37,888 bases of DNA from assembly GCA_016790285.1 (NCBI GenBank), contig JAEUPJ010000071.1, positions 1 through 37,888 of the forward strand. The letters are read 5' to 3'. This DNA is from Roseateles sp. (lineage in GTDB: Bacteria > Pseudomonadota > Gammaproteobacteria > Burkholderiales > Burkholderiaceae_C). The position numbers and the translations under genes are program-made. The notes below the pieces were generated by a model. The model worked only from the letters and a program-made list of their open reading frames with translations, was not told where the DNA came from and ran no database searches. Below are positions 17,373-25,376 of the stretch, in pieces (positions within the stretch are counted from its first letter, which is position 1; each line of letters opens with the position of its first letter).

Positions 17373-18575
17373 TCAAACGCGCTCCATGACGAGGGCGATG
17401 CCCTGGCCCACGCCGATGCACATCGTGCACAACGCGTAGCGGCCGCCGGTCACCTCGAGCTGGTTGACGGCCGTCGTCACGAGCCGCGCGCCGCTGGCGC
17501 CCAGCGGGTGTCCGAGGGCAATGGCGCCGCCGTTCGCGTTCACGCGCGCGTCGTCGTCGGCCAGGCCCAGGTCGCGCAGCACCGCCAGGCCCTGGGCGGC
17601 GAATGCCTCGTTGAGCTCGATCACGTCCATCTGCGCCAGCGTGAGGCCCGTGAGCGCCAGCACCTTGCGCGTGGCCGGCGCGGGGCCGATGCCCATGATG
17701 CGCGGCGCCACGCCGGCGGTGGCCATGCCGACCACCCGCGCCCGCGGCGTGAGGCCGTGGCGGGATGCCTCGGCCTCGCTGGCCAGCAGCAGCGCGCAGG
17801 CGCCGTCGTTCACGCCGCTGGCGTTGCCCGCCGTCACGCTGCCCTCGGGCGTCACCACGCCCTTGAGCTTGGCGAGTGCGGCGAGGCTGGTCTCGCGCGG
17901 GTGCTCGTCCAGCAGCACGCGCACGGGGTCGCCCTTCTTCTGCGGCACGTCCACCGGCACGATCTCGCGCTCGAAGAAGCCACGTTGCTGGGCCGCGATG
18001 GCCTTGGTCTGCGAGGCCAGCGCCATGCGGTCCTGGGCCTCGCGCTCGATGCCGAAGTCGCGCGCCACGTTCTCGGCGGTCTCGGGCATGGAATCCACGC
18101 CGTACTGGGCCTTCATCAGCTTGTTGACGAAGCGCCAGCCGATGGTGGTGTCGTAGACGGCGTTGGTGCGGCTGAAGGCGCTCTCGGCTTTGGGCATCAC
18201 GAAGGGCGCGCGGCTCATGCTCTCCACGCCGCCGGCGATCATCAGCCCGGCCTCGCCCGCGCGGATGGCGCGCGCGGCGCTGCCCACGGCGTCCAGCCCC
18301 GAGCCGCACAGGCGGTTGATCGTGGCGCCCGGCACCTCCACCGGCAGGCCGGCCAGCAGCGCGGCCATGCGGGCGACGTTGCGGTTGTCTTCGCCGGCCT
18401 GGTTCGCGCAGCCGTAGAGCACGTCGGTCACCTGCGCCCAGTCGACGCCCGGGTTGCGCGCCATCAGCGCCTTGATCGGCAGTGCCCCGAGGTCGTCGGT
18501 GCGGATGCTGGACAGCGCGCCGCCATAGCGGCCGAAGGGGGTGCGGATGGCGTCGCAGATGAAGGCGTGGGTCAT
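17373..18575 (-). CDS. pcaF: 3-oxoadipyl-CoA/3-oxoacyl-CoA thiolase
   Basis: This 400-residue thiolase should cleave beta-ketoacyl-CoA (3-oxoadipyl-CoA to succinyl-CoA plus acetyl-CoA in aromatic catabolism). The acylated Cys90 sits in INRLCGSGLDAV. GHPLGASGARL carries the catalytic His and CTMCIGVGQG the second catalytic Cys. The N-terminus AFICDAIRTPFGRYGGALSSIRTDDL and the 400-residue length fit the PcaF/PaaJ (3-oxoadipyl-CoA thiolase) subfamily. The ATG at 18575 overlaps the stop of the dehydrogenase gene (ATGA), which fixes the start. It is third in a three-gene minus-strand operon with hydratase and dehydrogenase, giving a full beta-oxidation spiral. Confidence 0.9.
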   Translation of the reverse strand: MTHAFICDAIRTPFGRYGGALSSIRTDDLGALPIKALMARNPGVDWAQVTDVLYGCANQAGEDNRNVARMAALLAGLPVEVPGATINRLCGSGLDAVGSAARAIRAGEAGLMIAGGVESMSRAPFVMPKAESAFSRTNAVYDTTIGWRFVNKLMKAQYGVDSMPETAENVARDFGIEREAQDRMALASQTKAIAAQQRGFFEREIVPVDVPQKKGDPVRVLLDEHPRETSLAALAKLKGVVTPEGSVTAGNASGVNDGACALLLASEAEASRHGLTPRARVVGMATAGVAPRIMGIGPAPATRKVLALTGLTLAQMDVIELNEAFAAQGLAVLRDLGLADDDARVNANGGAIALGHPLGASGARLVTTAVNQLEVTGGRYALCTMCIGVGQGIALVMERV

Positions 18576-20026
18576 GTCAGAAGGTTCCTCAGGTAGGGGC
18601 TGACGCGGTAGCGCTCCCCGCGGTAGTACGCATCCAGCGCATCCAACAAGTCCACGATGGGGCGCTCTCCCCACAGGGCCGCCCACTCGAACGGGCCCGC
18701 GGGATAGTTGACGCCCAGCTTCATGGCGGCGTCGGCGCCTTCCTCGCTGCACACGCCTTGCTGCACGGCGTCGTGTGCTTCATTGACCAGCATGGCGATC
18801 GTTCGCGCGACGATCAGGCCGGGCGTGTCGACCATCGGGCGCGGAGTGAAGCCGAGGACGGCCAGCCAAGCCAGGTGGTCAGCCAAGTTTCCGGAGCAGG
18901 CACAGGCCAGGTCGCCGCCGTCGCCCAGCGGAAGATCGAACACCACGACCGGCGCATGGAACTCACGCAACGCAGCGATCTGATTCGCCGTGCGCCCATC
19001 GGTCAGCCGGATCTGCAGGCGATCGACCTCCAGCCCCGTCCACTCGCTGGACTGACGTTCCACGTCGGGCAGGGCGGCAGCCAGGCGGTCGGCGATGCCG
19101 CCCCGACCATGCAGGACGACGCGCCGGGCGCTCGGCCTCGAGGGTTTGGCACCTAGCGCAGGCAGTGCCGGCGCGCCCTCGGGGTAACGGTAGAACCCCC
19201 GCCCGCTCTTGCGCCCGAGGAAGCCCGCGTCCACCAGCTCCTGCTGCACCAGCGACGGCGTGAAGCGCCGGTCGTAGAAGTTGGCCGCGAACACCGAGTT
19301 CGTGACGGCGAAATTGGTGTCGTGGCCGATCAGGTCCATCAGCTCGCACGGGCCCATGCGAAAGCCCGCCGCGCGCAGGCAGGCGTCGATCATCTCGGGC
19401 CTGGCGACGCGGTCCTGCAGCAGCATCAGCGCCTCGGCGTAGTAGGGCCGGGCGATGCGGTTGACGATGAAGCCCGGCGTGGAGCGGGTGTGCACCGGCG
19501 TCTTGCCCCAGCGCGCGGCCAGCGTCTCGATGGCCTGCGCCACGTGCGAATCCGTGCCCAGGCCCGACACCACCTCCACCAGCTTCATCAGCGGCACCGG
19601 GTTGAAGAAGTGCATGCCCACGAGGCGCTCCGGCCGCTTCATGCCGCGCGCCAGCGCCGTCACGGAGATGGATGAGGTGTTGGTGGCGATGATGGCGTCG
19701 TCGCTCAGCAGCGCCTCCAGCTCCGCGAAGAGCGCCCGCTTGATGTCCAGGTTCTCGACGATGGCCTCGATGACGAGGTCGACCGGCTGCAGCGCGGCCA
19801 CGGGGGTGATGCGGGTGAGCGTGGCCGCCGCTGCTTCGGCGGTGAGCCTGCCCTTGGCGACCAGGCCTTCGAGCGTGGCGGCGAGCTTGGTCTTGGCTGC
19901 CGCGGCGGCGCCGTCGCGGGTGTCGAAGAGGGCGACCTCGTGGCCGGCCTGCGCGGCCACCTGGGCAATGCCGGCGCCCATGAGGCCGGCGCCGACGACG
20001 AGGATGCGGGCGTTGTCGAGGTTCAT
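18572..20026 (-). CDS. paaH: 3-hydroxyacyl-CoA dehydrogenase (PaaH-like)
   Basis: This 484-residue NAD-dependent dehydrogenase oxidises 3-hydroxyacyl-CoA to 3-oxoacyl-CoA. It has an N-terminal Rossmann domain (ILVVGAGLMGAGIAQVAAQ near 7-25) and the catalytic His in GMHFFNPVPLMKLVEVV near 137-153. Two C-terminal 3HCDH domains follow: one with TPGFIVNRIARPYYAEAL near 180-197, and a second, more diverged copy near 400-480 (VDTPGLIVARTIAMLVNEAHD). The duplicated C-terminal domain and length match PaaH/PaaC of phenylacetate degradation rather than the short FadB-like dehydrogenases. ATGA overlaps at both ends indicate translational coupling. Assignment to phenylacetate specifically is inference: no paaABCDE oxygenase genes are visible. 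Confidence 0.85.
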   Translation of the reverse strand: MNLDNARILVVGAGLMGAGIAQVAAQAGHEVALFDTRDGAAAAAKTKLAATLEGLVAKGRLTAEAAAATLTRITPVAALQPVDLVIEAIVENLDIKRALFAELEALLSDDAIIATNTSSISVTALARGMKRPERLVGMHFFNPVPLMKLVEVVSGLGTDSHVAQAIETLAARWGKTPVHTRSTPGFIVNRIARPYYAEALMLLQDRVARPEMIDACLRAAGFRMGPCELMDLIGHDTNFAVTNSVFAANFYDRRFTPSLVQQELVDAGFLGRKSGRGFYRYPEGAPALPALGAKPSRPSARRVVLHGRGGIADRLAAALPDVERQSSEWTGLEVDRLQIRLTDGRTANQIAALREFHAPVVVFDLPLGDGGDLACACSGNLADHLAWLAVLGFTPRPMVDTPGLIVARTIAMLVNEAHDAVQQGVCSEEGADAAMKLGVNYPAGPFEWAALWGERPIVDLLDALDAYYRGERYRVSPYLRNLLT

Positions 20027-20820
20027 TCGGGGGCGTTCCAGTTCGGCTTGCGTTTGCCCAGGAAGGCGGCAAAGCCTTCGCGGGCCTCGGGCGTGGTGCG
20101 CACGCGGGCGATCGTCTGCGCGGTGAGCTCGCGCACCTCGGGCGTGACGGGGCCGGGCGCAAGCCGCGCATACAGCTGCTTGATCTCGGCCTGGGCCTGC
20201 GGGCCGCAGGCGAGCAGCTCCGCCATGCAGGCGTCGACGGCGGCGTCCAGGCCCTCCGCGGGCACCACGCGCTGCACCAGCCCCACGCGCAGCGCCTCGG
20301 CCGCGTCGATGCGGCTGGCGGTGAGCGCCAGGCGCCGCGCTTCGCGCAAGCCCACGGCATTCACGAGGTGCGGGCCGATGACCGCGGGCAGGATCCCCAT
20401 GCGCGCCTCGCTCACGGAGAAGCTCGCCGCGTCGGACGCCACGGCCATGTCGCACGCGGCCACCAGGCCCACGCCGCCGCCGAGTGCAGCGCCCTGCACG
20501 CGGGCCAGCGTCGGCTTCGGGCATTCGGCAATGCGCGCCAGCATGGCGGAGAAGCGCCGGGCGTCGGCCAGGTTGTCGTCCTGCGACGCGGCCGCGGCGC
20601 GCTGCATCCACTGCAGGTCGGCCCCGGCGCTGAAGTGCTTGCCAGCACCTGCCAGCACGATGGCACGCACGGCGGCGTCAGCGCCGAGCGTGGCGAAGGC
20701 GTCGTCAAGCTCGGCAATCAGCGTTTCGTCGAAGGCGTTGAACACGGCGGGCCGGTTCATCGTCAGCACGGCCACGCCGTCGGGGCGGCGCGCGAGGTCG
20801 AGGGCAGTCCAGGCAGGCAT
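20023..20820 (-). CDS. Enoyl-CoA hydratase/isomerase (methylglutaconyl-CoA hydratase-like)
   Basis: This 265-residue crotonase-fold enzyme has oxyanion-hole segments GKHFSAGADLQWM near 60-72 and VQGAALGGGVGLVAACDMAVAS near 107-128. The Glu in VSEARMGILPAVIGPHLVNAVG near 137-158 is in the place of a catalytic acid. The FSAGADLQWM and LPAVIGP wording is closest, from memory of the family, to methylglutaconyl-CoA hydratases (LiuC/AtuE type) rather than to PaaF or PaaG. Its operon mates are PaaH- and PcaF-like, so the true substrate is ambiguous between a branched-chain/terpenoid and an aromatic pathway. It is first gene of the operon and ends in an ATGA overlap. Confidence 0.82.
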   Translation of the reverse strand: MPAWTALDLARRPDGVAVLTMNRPAVFNAFDETLIAELDDAFATLGADAAVRAIVLAGAGKHFSAGADLQWMQRAAAASQDDNLADARRFSAMLARIAECPKPTLARVQGAALGGGVGLVAACDMAVASDAASFSVSEARMGILPAVIGPHLVNAVGLREARRLALTASRIDAAEALRVGLVQRVVPAEGLDAAVDACMAELLACGPQAQAEIKQLYARLAPGPVTPEVRELTAQTIARVRTTPEAREGFAAFLGKRKPNWNAPE

Positions 20821-20849
20821 GCGGGCATTCTGCCTTTTTCCGGCTATTC

Positions 20850-20865
20850 CCGACCGATCGGTCGG
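20850..20865. promoter_or_regulatory. TetR-type palindromic operator upstream of the hydratase operon
   Basis: CCGACCGATCGGTCGG is a perfect 16-bp palindrome 30 bp upstream of the hydratase start and 85 bp upstream of the divergent histidine kinase. GACCGNNCGGTC-like palindromes are classic binding sites of TetR-family acyl-CoA-responsive repressors such as PaaR-type regulators. No tetR gene is in the window, so the regulator would act from elsewhere. Confidence 0.55.
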
Positions 20866-20949
20866 TGAACCGGCCGTTCACCCGCGCCAGCCTGCCGTTC
20901 GCCGCAGCAGGCCGCCCCTGGCGCGGTGCCCCGCCTAGACTTCGCCGCC

Positions 20950-22008
20950 ATGCCCTCCCTCCTCGACAGCTCGCACTGGCGCCACTGGTTCTACCCCGGC
21001 CCGATGCGCGTCTTCACGCCCGAAGAAATGGCCAAGGCAGGCCAGCAGCCCTGGCCCGCGGCGGTGGACAGCTATGTGGCGATCAACCTCGTGGCGCTGC
21101 TGCCGGCCATGCTCTACACCCGGCACGGCCGTGGCTGGGGGACGGAGCTCGTCTGGTGGCTGATGTGGTGCGGGCTGGCGGTGCTCGCCCTGGTCGGCGC
21201 GCGGTCGCTGTGGCGGCATCCGACACGCAAGCGGCTCAACATCTACTGCTACGGCGCGATGTTCGCGCTGGGCGTGGTGATCGGCGTGCTCGTCAAGCGC
21301 GGCCATGTGCCCGTCGGCTGGGTGCTGGACCACAACATCGTGATGATCGCCGCCATGACCGGCGTGCTGAGTGCCTGGTGGATGGTGACCATCTTCCGCG
21401 TGCAGCAGATCGAAGGCAGGCTGCGCGAGCTGGCCGACCAGGAGGCCGCGCTGCGCTTGTCCACGCGCCTGGCCGCGGCTCAGATCCAGCCGCATTTCCT
21501 CTTCAACACCCTCGCCTCGCTGCAGCACTGGGTGGACACGGGCGACGCCCGCGCCGCGCCGCTGCTGCGCGACTTCACGGCCTACCTGCGCGCGACGCTG
21601 CCGATGTTCGAGCGCGAGCTGCAGCCGCTGGCCGACGAGATGGAGATGGTGCGGCGCTACCTGGCCATCATGCAGGCGCGCCTGGGCTCGCGGCTCGCCT
21701 TCCGGCTGGACGTGCCGGCCGACGTGGACAGCGAGCTGCCGCCGGGCATCGTGCTGACGCTGGTGGAGAACGCCATCGCGCATGGCATCGAGCCCCAGCT
21801 GCGCGGCGGCCATGTCGAGGTGGCGGCCCGCCGCGACGCGGGCCGCACGGTCATCACGGTGCGCGACGACGGCCCCGGCCTGGCACCCAGCTGGGCCGAA
21901 GGCGTGGGCCTGTCCAACACCCGCCGCCGCCTGCTGGCCGCACTGCCGAACGCTTCTCTCACACTGACTGACGCCGCGCCGGGCTGCGTGGCCACGCTGA
22001 CACTATGA
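20950..22008 (+). CDS. LytS/AlgZ-type sensor histidine kinase
   Basis: This 352-residue inner-membrane kinase has four predicted TM segments (about 42-57, 67-86, 97-115 and 129-149). A short coiled linker leads to a His_kinase domain with phospho-acceptor His182 in AAQIQPHFLFNTLASLQ. An HATPase_c region follows, with N-box LTLVENAIAHGIEP and G-box DDGPGL ... GVGLSNTRRRL. The PHFLFN motif defines the LytS/YehU/AlgZ class that pairs with LytTR regulators, as here: the stop overlaps the next start (ATGA). The ATG at 20950 is preferred over a GTG eight codons upstream because it is the better initiation codon. It is divergent from the hydratase operon. The signal is unknown. Confidence 0.9.
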   Translation: MPSLLDSSHWRHWFYPGPMRVFTPEEMAKAGQQPWPAAVDSYVAINLVALLPAMLYTRHGRGWGTELVWWLMWCGLAVLALVGARSLWRHPTRKRLNIYCYGAMFALGVVIGVLVKRGHVPVGWVLDHNIVMIAAMTGVLSAWWMVTIFRVQQIEGRLRELADQEAALRLSTRLAAAQIQPHFLFNTLASLQHWVDTGDARAAPLLRDFTAYLRATLPMFERELQPLADEMEMVRRYLAIMQARLGSRLAFRLDVPADVDSELPPGIVLTLVENAIAHGIEPQLRGGHVEVAARRDAGRTVITVRDDGPGLAPSWAEGVGLSNTRRRLLAALPNASLTLTDAAPGCVATLTL

Positions 22009-22766
22009 ACGCCACCCTCACCGCACTCATCGCCGACGACGAAGAGGCTCCGCGCGAGCAGCTGCGCGCCGCGCTGGCCCGCCTCTGGCCCGAGCTGCAC
22101 GTCGTGGCCGCCAGCACCAACGGCGCCGAGGCCTGGGACGACTGCCTGGCCCACGAGCCGGCCGTGGCCTTCCTGGACATCCGCATGCCGGGCCTCACCG
22201 GCCTGGAAGTGGCCCGCCGCCTGACGGCGCTGGCCACGCCGCCCCTCATCGTCTTCGTGACGGCCTATGACGACCATGCACTCGCCGCGTTCGACGCCGG
22301 CGCGGTGGACTACGTGCTCAAGCCCGTGGACGACGAGCGGCTGGCGCAGGCGCTCGCGCGGGTGCGGGCCCGCATCGCCCAGCCCGCGCCCGACGTGACG
22401 GCCCTGCAGCGCCTGCTGGCCAGCCTGCCAGCGGCGAAGGCCGCACCGCGCCCCATCCAGGCGAGCGTGGGCCGCGAGGTGCTGCTCATCCAGCCCGAGG
22501 ACGTCGTCTACTTCGAGGCCGACCAGCGCTACACGCGTGTCGTGTACCAGGGCGGCGACGCCCTCATCCGCACGCCGCTGCGCGAGCTGCTCACCCAGCT
22601 CGACCCCGACCAGTTCTGGCAGATCCACCGCAGCGTGCTCGTCAACAGCCGCTGCATCGCCAAGGCCGTGCGCGTGGACGAGGGCACCATGGTCGTCACG
22701 CTGCGCGGGCGCGAGGAGCGGCTGCCGGTGTCGCGCCAGTTCCAGGCCCTGTTCAGGGGTCAGTGA
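22005..22766 (+). CDS. LytTR-family response regulator
   Basis: This 253-residue regulator has an N-terminal receiver domain (1-120) with acidic residues Asp11/Asp12, phospho-acceptor Asp58 in FLDIRMPGLTGLE, Thr86 and Lys106. A linker with alanines and prolines leads to a C-terminal LytTR DNA-binding domain (about 150-250; EDVVYFEADQRYTRVV, FWQIHRSVLVNSRCI, RLPVSRQF). LytTR domains bind pairs of imperfect direct repeats, typically upstream of cell-surface genes. It is translationally coupled to the kinase upstream. Target genes are not evident. The M14 peptidase 120 bp downstream has its own spacing and need not be part of the operon. Confidence 0.93.
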   Translation: MNATLTALIADDEEAPREQLRAALARLWPELHVVAASTNGAEAWDDCLAHEPAVAFLDIRMPGLTGLEVARRLTALATPPLIVFVTAYDDHALAAFDAGAVDYVLKPVDDERLAQALARVRARIAQPAPDVTALQRLLASLPAAKAAPRPIQASVGREVLLIQPEDVVYFEADQRYTRVVYQGGDALIRTPLRELLTQLDPDQFWQIHRSVLVNSRCIAKAVRVDEGTMVVTLRGREERLPVSRQFQALFRGQ

Positions 22767-22887
22767 GCCGTCGGCACGCAGGCTTCAAGGGCAAACCCTT
22801 GGGCAGGCGCCGCACCCGGCTCCAGACAATCCGCGGCAATCCAAAGACCCCTAAGACTTGGGGTCACCGACACGGGACACCGACGCC

Positions 22888-24606
22888 ATGCCCTCCCCCT
22901 TGCCCACGCCGCGCTTCGACCACTTCTACCGCTACGAAGAACTCACCGCGCTGCTGTTCGCCTACGCCGAGGCGCGCCCCAATCTCGTGTCGGTGCGCTC
23001 CATCGGCAAGAGCTACGAAGGCCGTGACATCTGGGTCGTGGTGGTCACGAACCTGGCCAGCGGCATGGACATCGACAAGCCGGCGCTTTGGGTCGACGGC
23101 AACATCCACGCCGCCGAGCTGACCGCCTCCACGACCTGCCTGTACTACCTGCATCAGCTCGTGACCCTGCACGGCGGCAGTGCGCCGGAGAGCGCCCAGG
23201 TCAACCGCCTGCTGGACACCCGCACCGTCTACCTCGTGCCGCGGCTGAACCCCGACGGCGCCGAGCTGGCCCTGGCGGACCGCCCGCGCCACATCCGCAG
23301 CTCCACCCGCCCCTACCCCTACACCGAGGAGCCCGTGGACGGCCTCACCGCCGAGGACATCGACGGCGACGGCCGCATCCTCACGATGCGCGTGCCCGAC
23401 CCGCACGGCGGCTACAAGAAGCACCCCACCGAGCCCCGGCTGATGGTGGCGCGCGAGCCGGGCGAGTTCGGCGGCGAGTACTACCGCCTCATCCCCGAAG
23501 GCTTCGTCAAGAACCACGACGGCCTGACCGTCAAGGTCAACGCCGACCGCGAGGGCCTGGACCTGAACCGCAACTTCCCCGGCGAGTGGCGCCAGGAGTA
23601 CCAGCAGCTCGGCGCCGGCCCCTACCCGACCAGCGAGCCCGAGGTGCGGGCGATGGTGGACTTCATCGTCCAGCATCCCAACATCGGCGCGGCGGTGAGC
23701 TTCCACACGCACAGCGGCGTCATCCTGCGCCCCTGCGGCACGCGCAGCGACAAGGACATGACTCCCGAGGACCTGTGGCTGTTCCAGAACCTCTCGGCCC
23801 TGGGCGAGAAGCACACCGGCTACCCGGCGATCAGCATCTACGAGGACTTCCGCTACCACCCCAAGGAAGTCATCACCGGCACGCAGGACTGGGTCTACGA
23901 GCACCTCGGCGCGCTGTTCTGGGTGGTGGAGCTGTGGTCGCCGAACAAGGAAGCCGGCGTCGAGACGACGAAGTGGATCGACTGGTACCGCCAGCACCCC
24001 GTGGAAGACGACCTCAAGCTGCTGAAGTGGAGCGACGAGCAGTGCGGCGGCCAGGCACACGTCGACTGGAAGCCCTTCCAGCATCCGCAGCTCGGCGCGG
24101 TCGAGATCGGCGGCTGGGACAAGATGAACTACTGGCGCAACCCGCCGCCCGCCCTGCGCGAGCGCGAGGCCGCGCGCTTCCCCGGCTGGCTGAGCCAGAT
24201 CGCGATGAGCCTGCCCAAGCTGGAGCTCATCCGCACCGAGGTGCGCGCCCTCGGGCCCGACATGTGGCGCGTGCGCATGGCGGTGGCCAACGCGGGCTAC
24301 CTGCCGGCCTACGTGACGCAGCGGGCGCTGGAGCGCAAGACCGTGCGCGGCGTGATGTTCGAGATCCACATGCCCGTGAACGACCCGGCCATCAGCCTCG
24401 TCAACGGCAAGGAACGCGTCGAAGGCCCGCAGCTCGAGGGCCACGCGCCCAAGCAGAGTCAATTGGCCTTCCTGTTCAACAAGCACCCTACGGGCGACCG
24501 CGCGGTGGCGGAGTGGGTCGTGCGCGCGCCGGTGGGCACGCGGCTGGCGCTGTCGGCGAGCGCGGAGCGGGCGGGGGTGGTGCGCACGGAGGTCGTGCTG
24601 GACTGA
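22888..24606 (+). CDS. M14-family zinc carboxypeptidase
   Basis: This 572-residue M14 metallopeptidase lacks a signal peptide, so it is probably cytoplasmic. Zinc ligands are His74 and Glu77 in GNIHAAELTA and His273 in SFHTHSGVILRP. DLNRNFPGEW near 225-234 carries the substrate-binding Asn/Arg, and WVVELWSP near 355 holds the likely catalytic Glu. A 160-residue C-terminal extension after the catalytic domain probably folds as a beta-rich domain. Family members remove C-terminal residues from peptides or cell-wall peptides; the natural substrate is unknown. I chose ATG 22888 (MPSPLPTPRFDHFY). An ATG ten codons upstream exists but adds a low-complexity stretch. Confidence 0.88.
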   Translation: MPSPLPTPRFDHFYRYEELTALLFAYAEARPNLVSVRSIGKSYEGRDIWVVVVTNLASGMDIDKPALWVDGNIHAAELTASTTCLYYLHQLVTLHGGSAPESAQVNRLLDTRTVYLVPRLNPDGAELALADRPRHIRSSTRPYPYTEEPVDGLTAEDIDGDGRILTMRVPDPHGGYKKHPTEPRLMVAREPGEFGGEYYRLIPEGFVKNHDGLTVKVNADREGLDLNRNFPGEWRQEYQQLGAGPYPTSEPEVRAMVDFIVQHPNIGAAVSFHTHSGVILRPCGTRSDKDMTPEDLWLFQNLSALGEKHTGYPAISIYEDFRYHPKEVITGTQDWVYEHLGALFWVVELWSPNKEAGVETTKWIDWYRQHPVEDDLKLLKWSDEQCGGQAHVDWKPFQHPQLGAVEIGGWDKMNYWRNPPPALREREAARFPGWLSQIAMSLPKLELIRTEVRALGPDMWRVRMAVANAGYLPAYVTQRALERKTVRGVMFEIHMPVNDPAISLVNGKERVEGPQLEGHAPKQSQLAFLFNKHPTGDRAVAEWVVRAPVGTRLALSASAERAGVVRTEVVLD

Positions 24607-24647
24607 ACGCCCGAAGGTTCCCATCTCGCATCTCGCGTAAGGCTTTG

Positions 24648-24676
24648 TTGACCCCGGTTAACAGGGCGGGAATTGT
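24648..24676 (+). promoter_or_regulatory. Candidate sigma-70 promoter of the OmpA-like lipoprotein
   Basis: TTGACC (24648-24653), a 17-bp spacer and AATTGT (24671-24676) precede the lipoprotein start by about 75 bp. The -35 box overlaps an imperfect inverted repeat GTTGACC/GGTTAAC at 24647-24662, which may be an operator. The -10 match is weak. Confidence 0.4.
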
Positions 24677-24749
24677 TCACAGCTCGGTACGTTTGCTCTG
24701 GAGGACTGCCTAGAGTCGCGGCTCTTTCCTTCCTCCACGAGTCCTACCG

Positions 24750-25361
24750 ATGTCGAGACTGTCGCCCCTGATCGTTGCCAGCAGCGTGCTGCTGCTGAGC
24801 GCCTGTGCCACCAAGGATTTCGTGCGCGAAACCGTTGCGCCGGTCGAGACCCGCGTCGACGGCCTCGGCACCCGCGTGCAGGCGCATGACGATGGCCTCA
24901 AGGCACTGGACGGCCGGCTGCAGGGCAGCGAGGCGCGCATCCAGGCCCTGCAGAAGGACGCGGCGGAGCGCGCGCTGGCCGCCAAGAACCTGCCGGCGCC
25001 CCCAGGGCTGCTGATGAGCACCGTGCTGACCGACGACAAGATCAAGTTCAGCTCCGGCCGCGCCCAGCTCACCGAGCAGGGCGCCCAGGAGCTCGATCAA
25101 CTCGTCGCCAAGCTCAAGGCCGACAACCAGCCGGTGTTCGTCGAGATCCAGGGCCACACCGATTCGACCGGCAGCGACGCGACCAACCAGCAGCTCGGCC
25201 TCAAGCGCGCCGAGGCCGTGCGCCTGCACCTGGCCCGCGCCGGCCTGCCGCTGGCGCGCATGGCCACCATCAGCTACGGCGAGTCCGCGCCGCTGGCCGA
25301 CAACAACACCCGCGAAGGCCGCAGCGCGAACCGGCGTGTGCAGCTGGTCGTGATGCGCTGA
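24750..25361 (+). CDS. OmpA-family lipoprotein
   Basis: This 203-residue outer-membrane lipoprotein has a signal with lipobox LLSAC, lipidated Cys19, followed by ATKDF. A heptad-rich coiled-coil region comes next (about 25-78), then a C-terminal OmpA/MotB peptidoglycan-binding domain (about 90-203) with IKFSSGRAQLTEQG, EIQGHTDSTGSDATNQQLGLKRAEAVR-type signature residues and NRRVQLVV. The Asp in GHTDSTG and the Arg in SANRRV are the expected diaminopimelate contacts. Architecture lipid-coil-OmpA suggests a tether between outer membrane and cell wall. It has its own promoter-like region and is convergent with the LacI gene, 15 bp away. Confidence 0.92.
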   Translation: MSRLSPLIVASSVLLLSACATKDFVRETVAPVETRVDGLGTRVQAHDDGLKALDGRLQGSEARIQALQKDAAERALAAKNLPAPPGLLMSTVLTDDKIKFSSGRAQLTEQGAQELDQLVAKLKADNQPVFVEIQGHTDSTGSDATNQQLGLKRAEAVRLHLARAGLPLARMATISYGESAPLADNNTREGRSANRRVQLVVMR

Positions 25362-25376
25362 GCGGCCCGGTGACCC

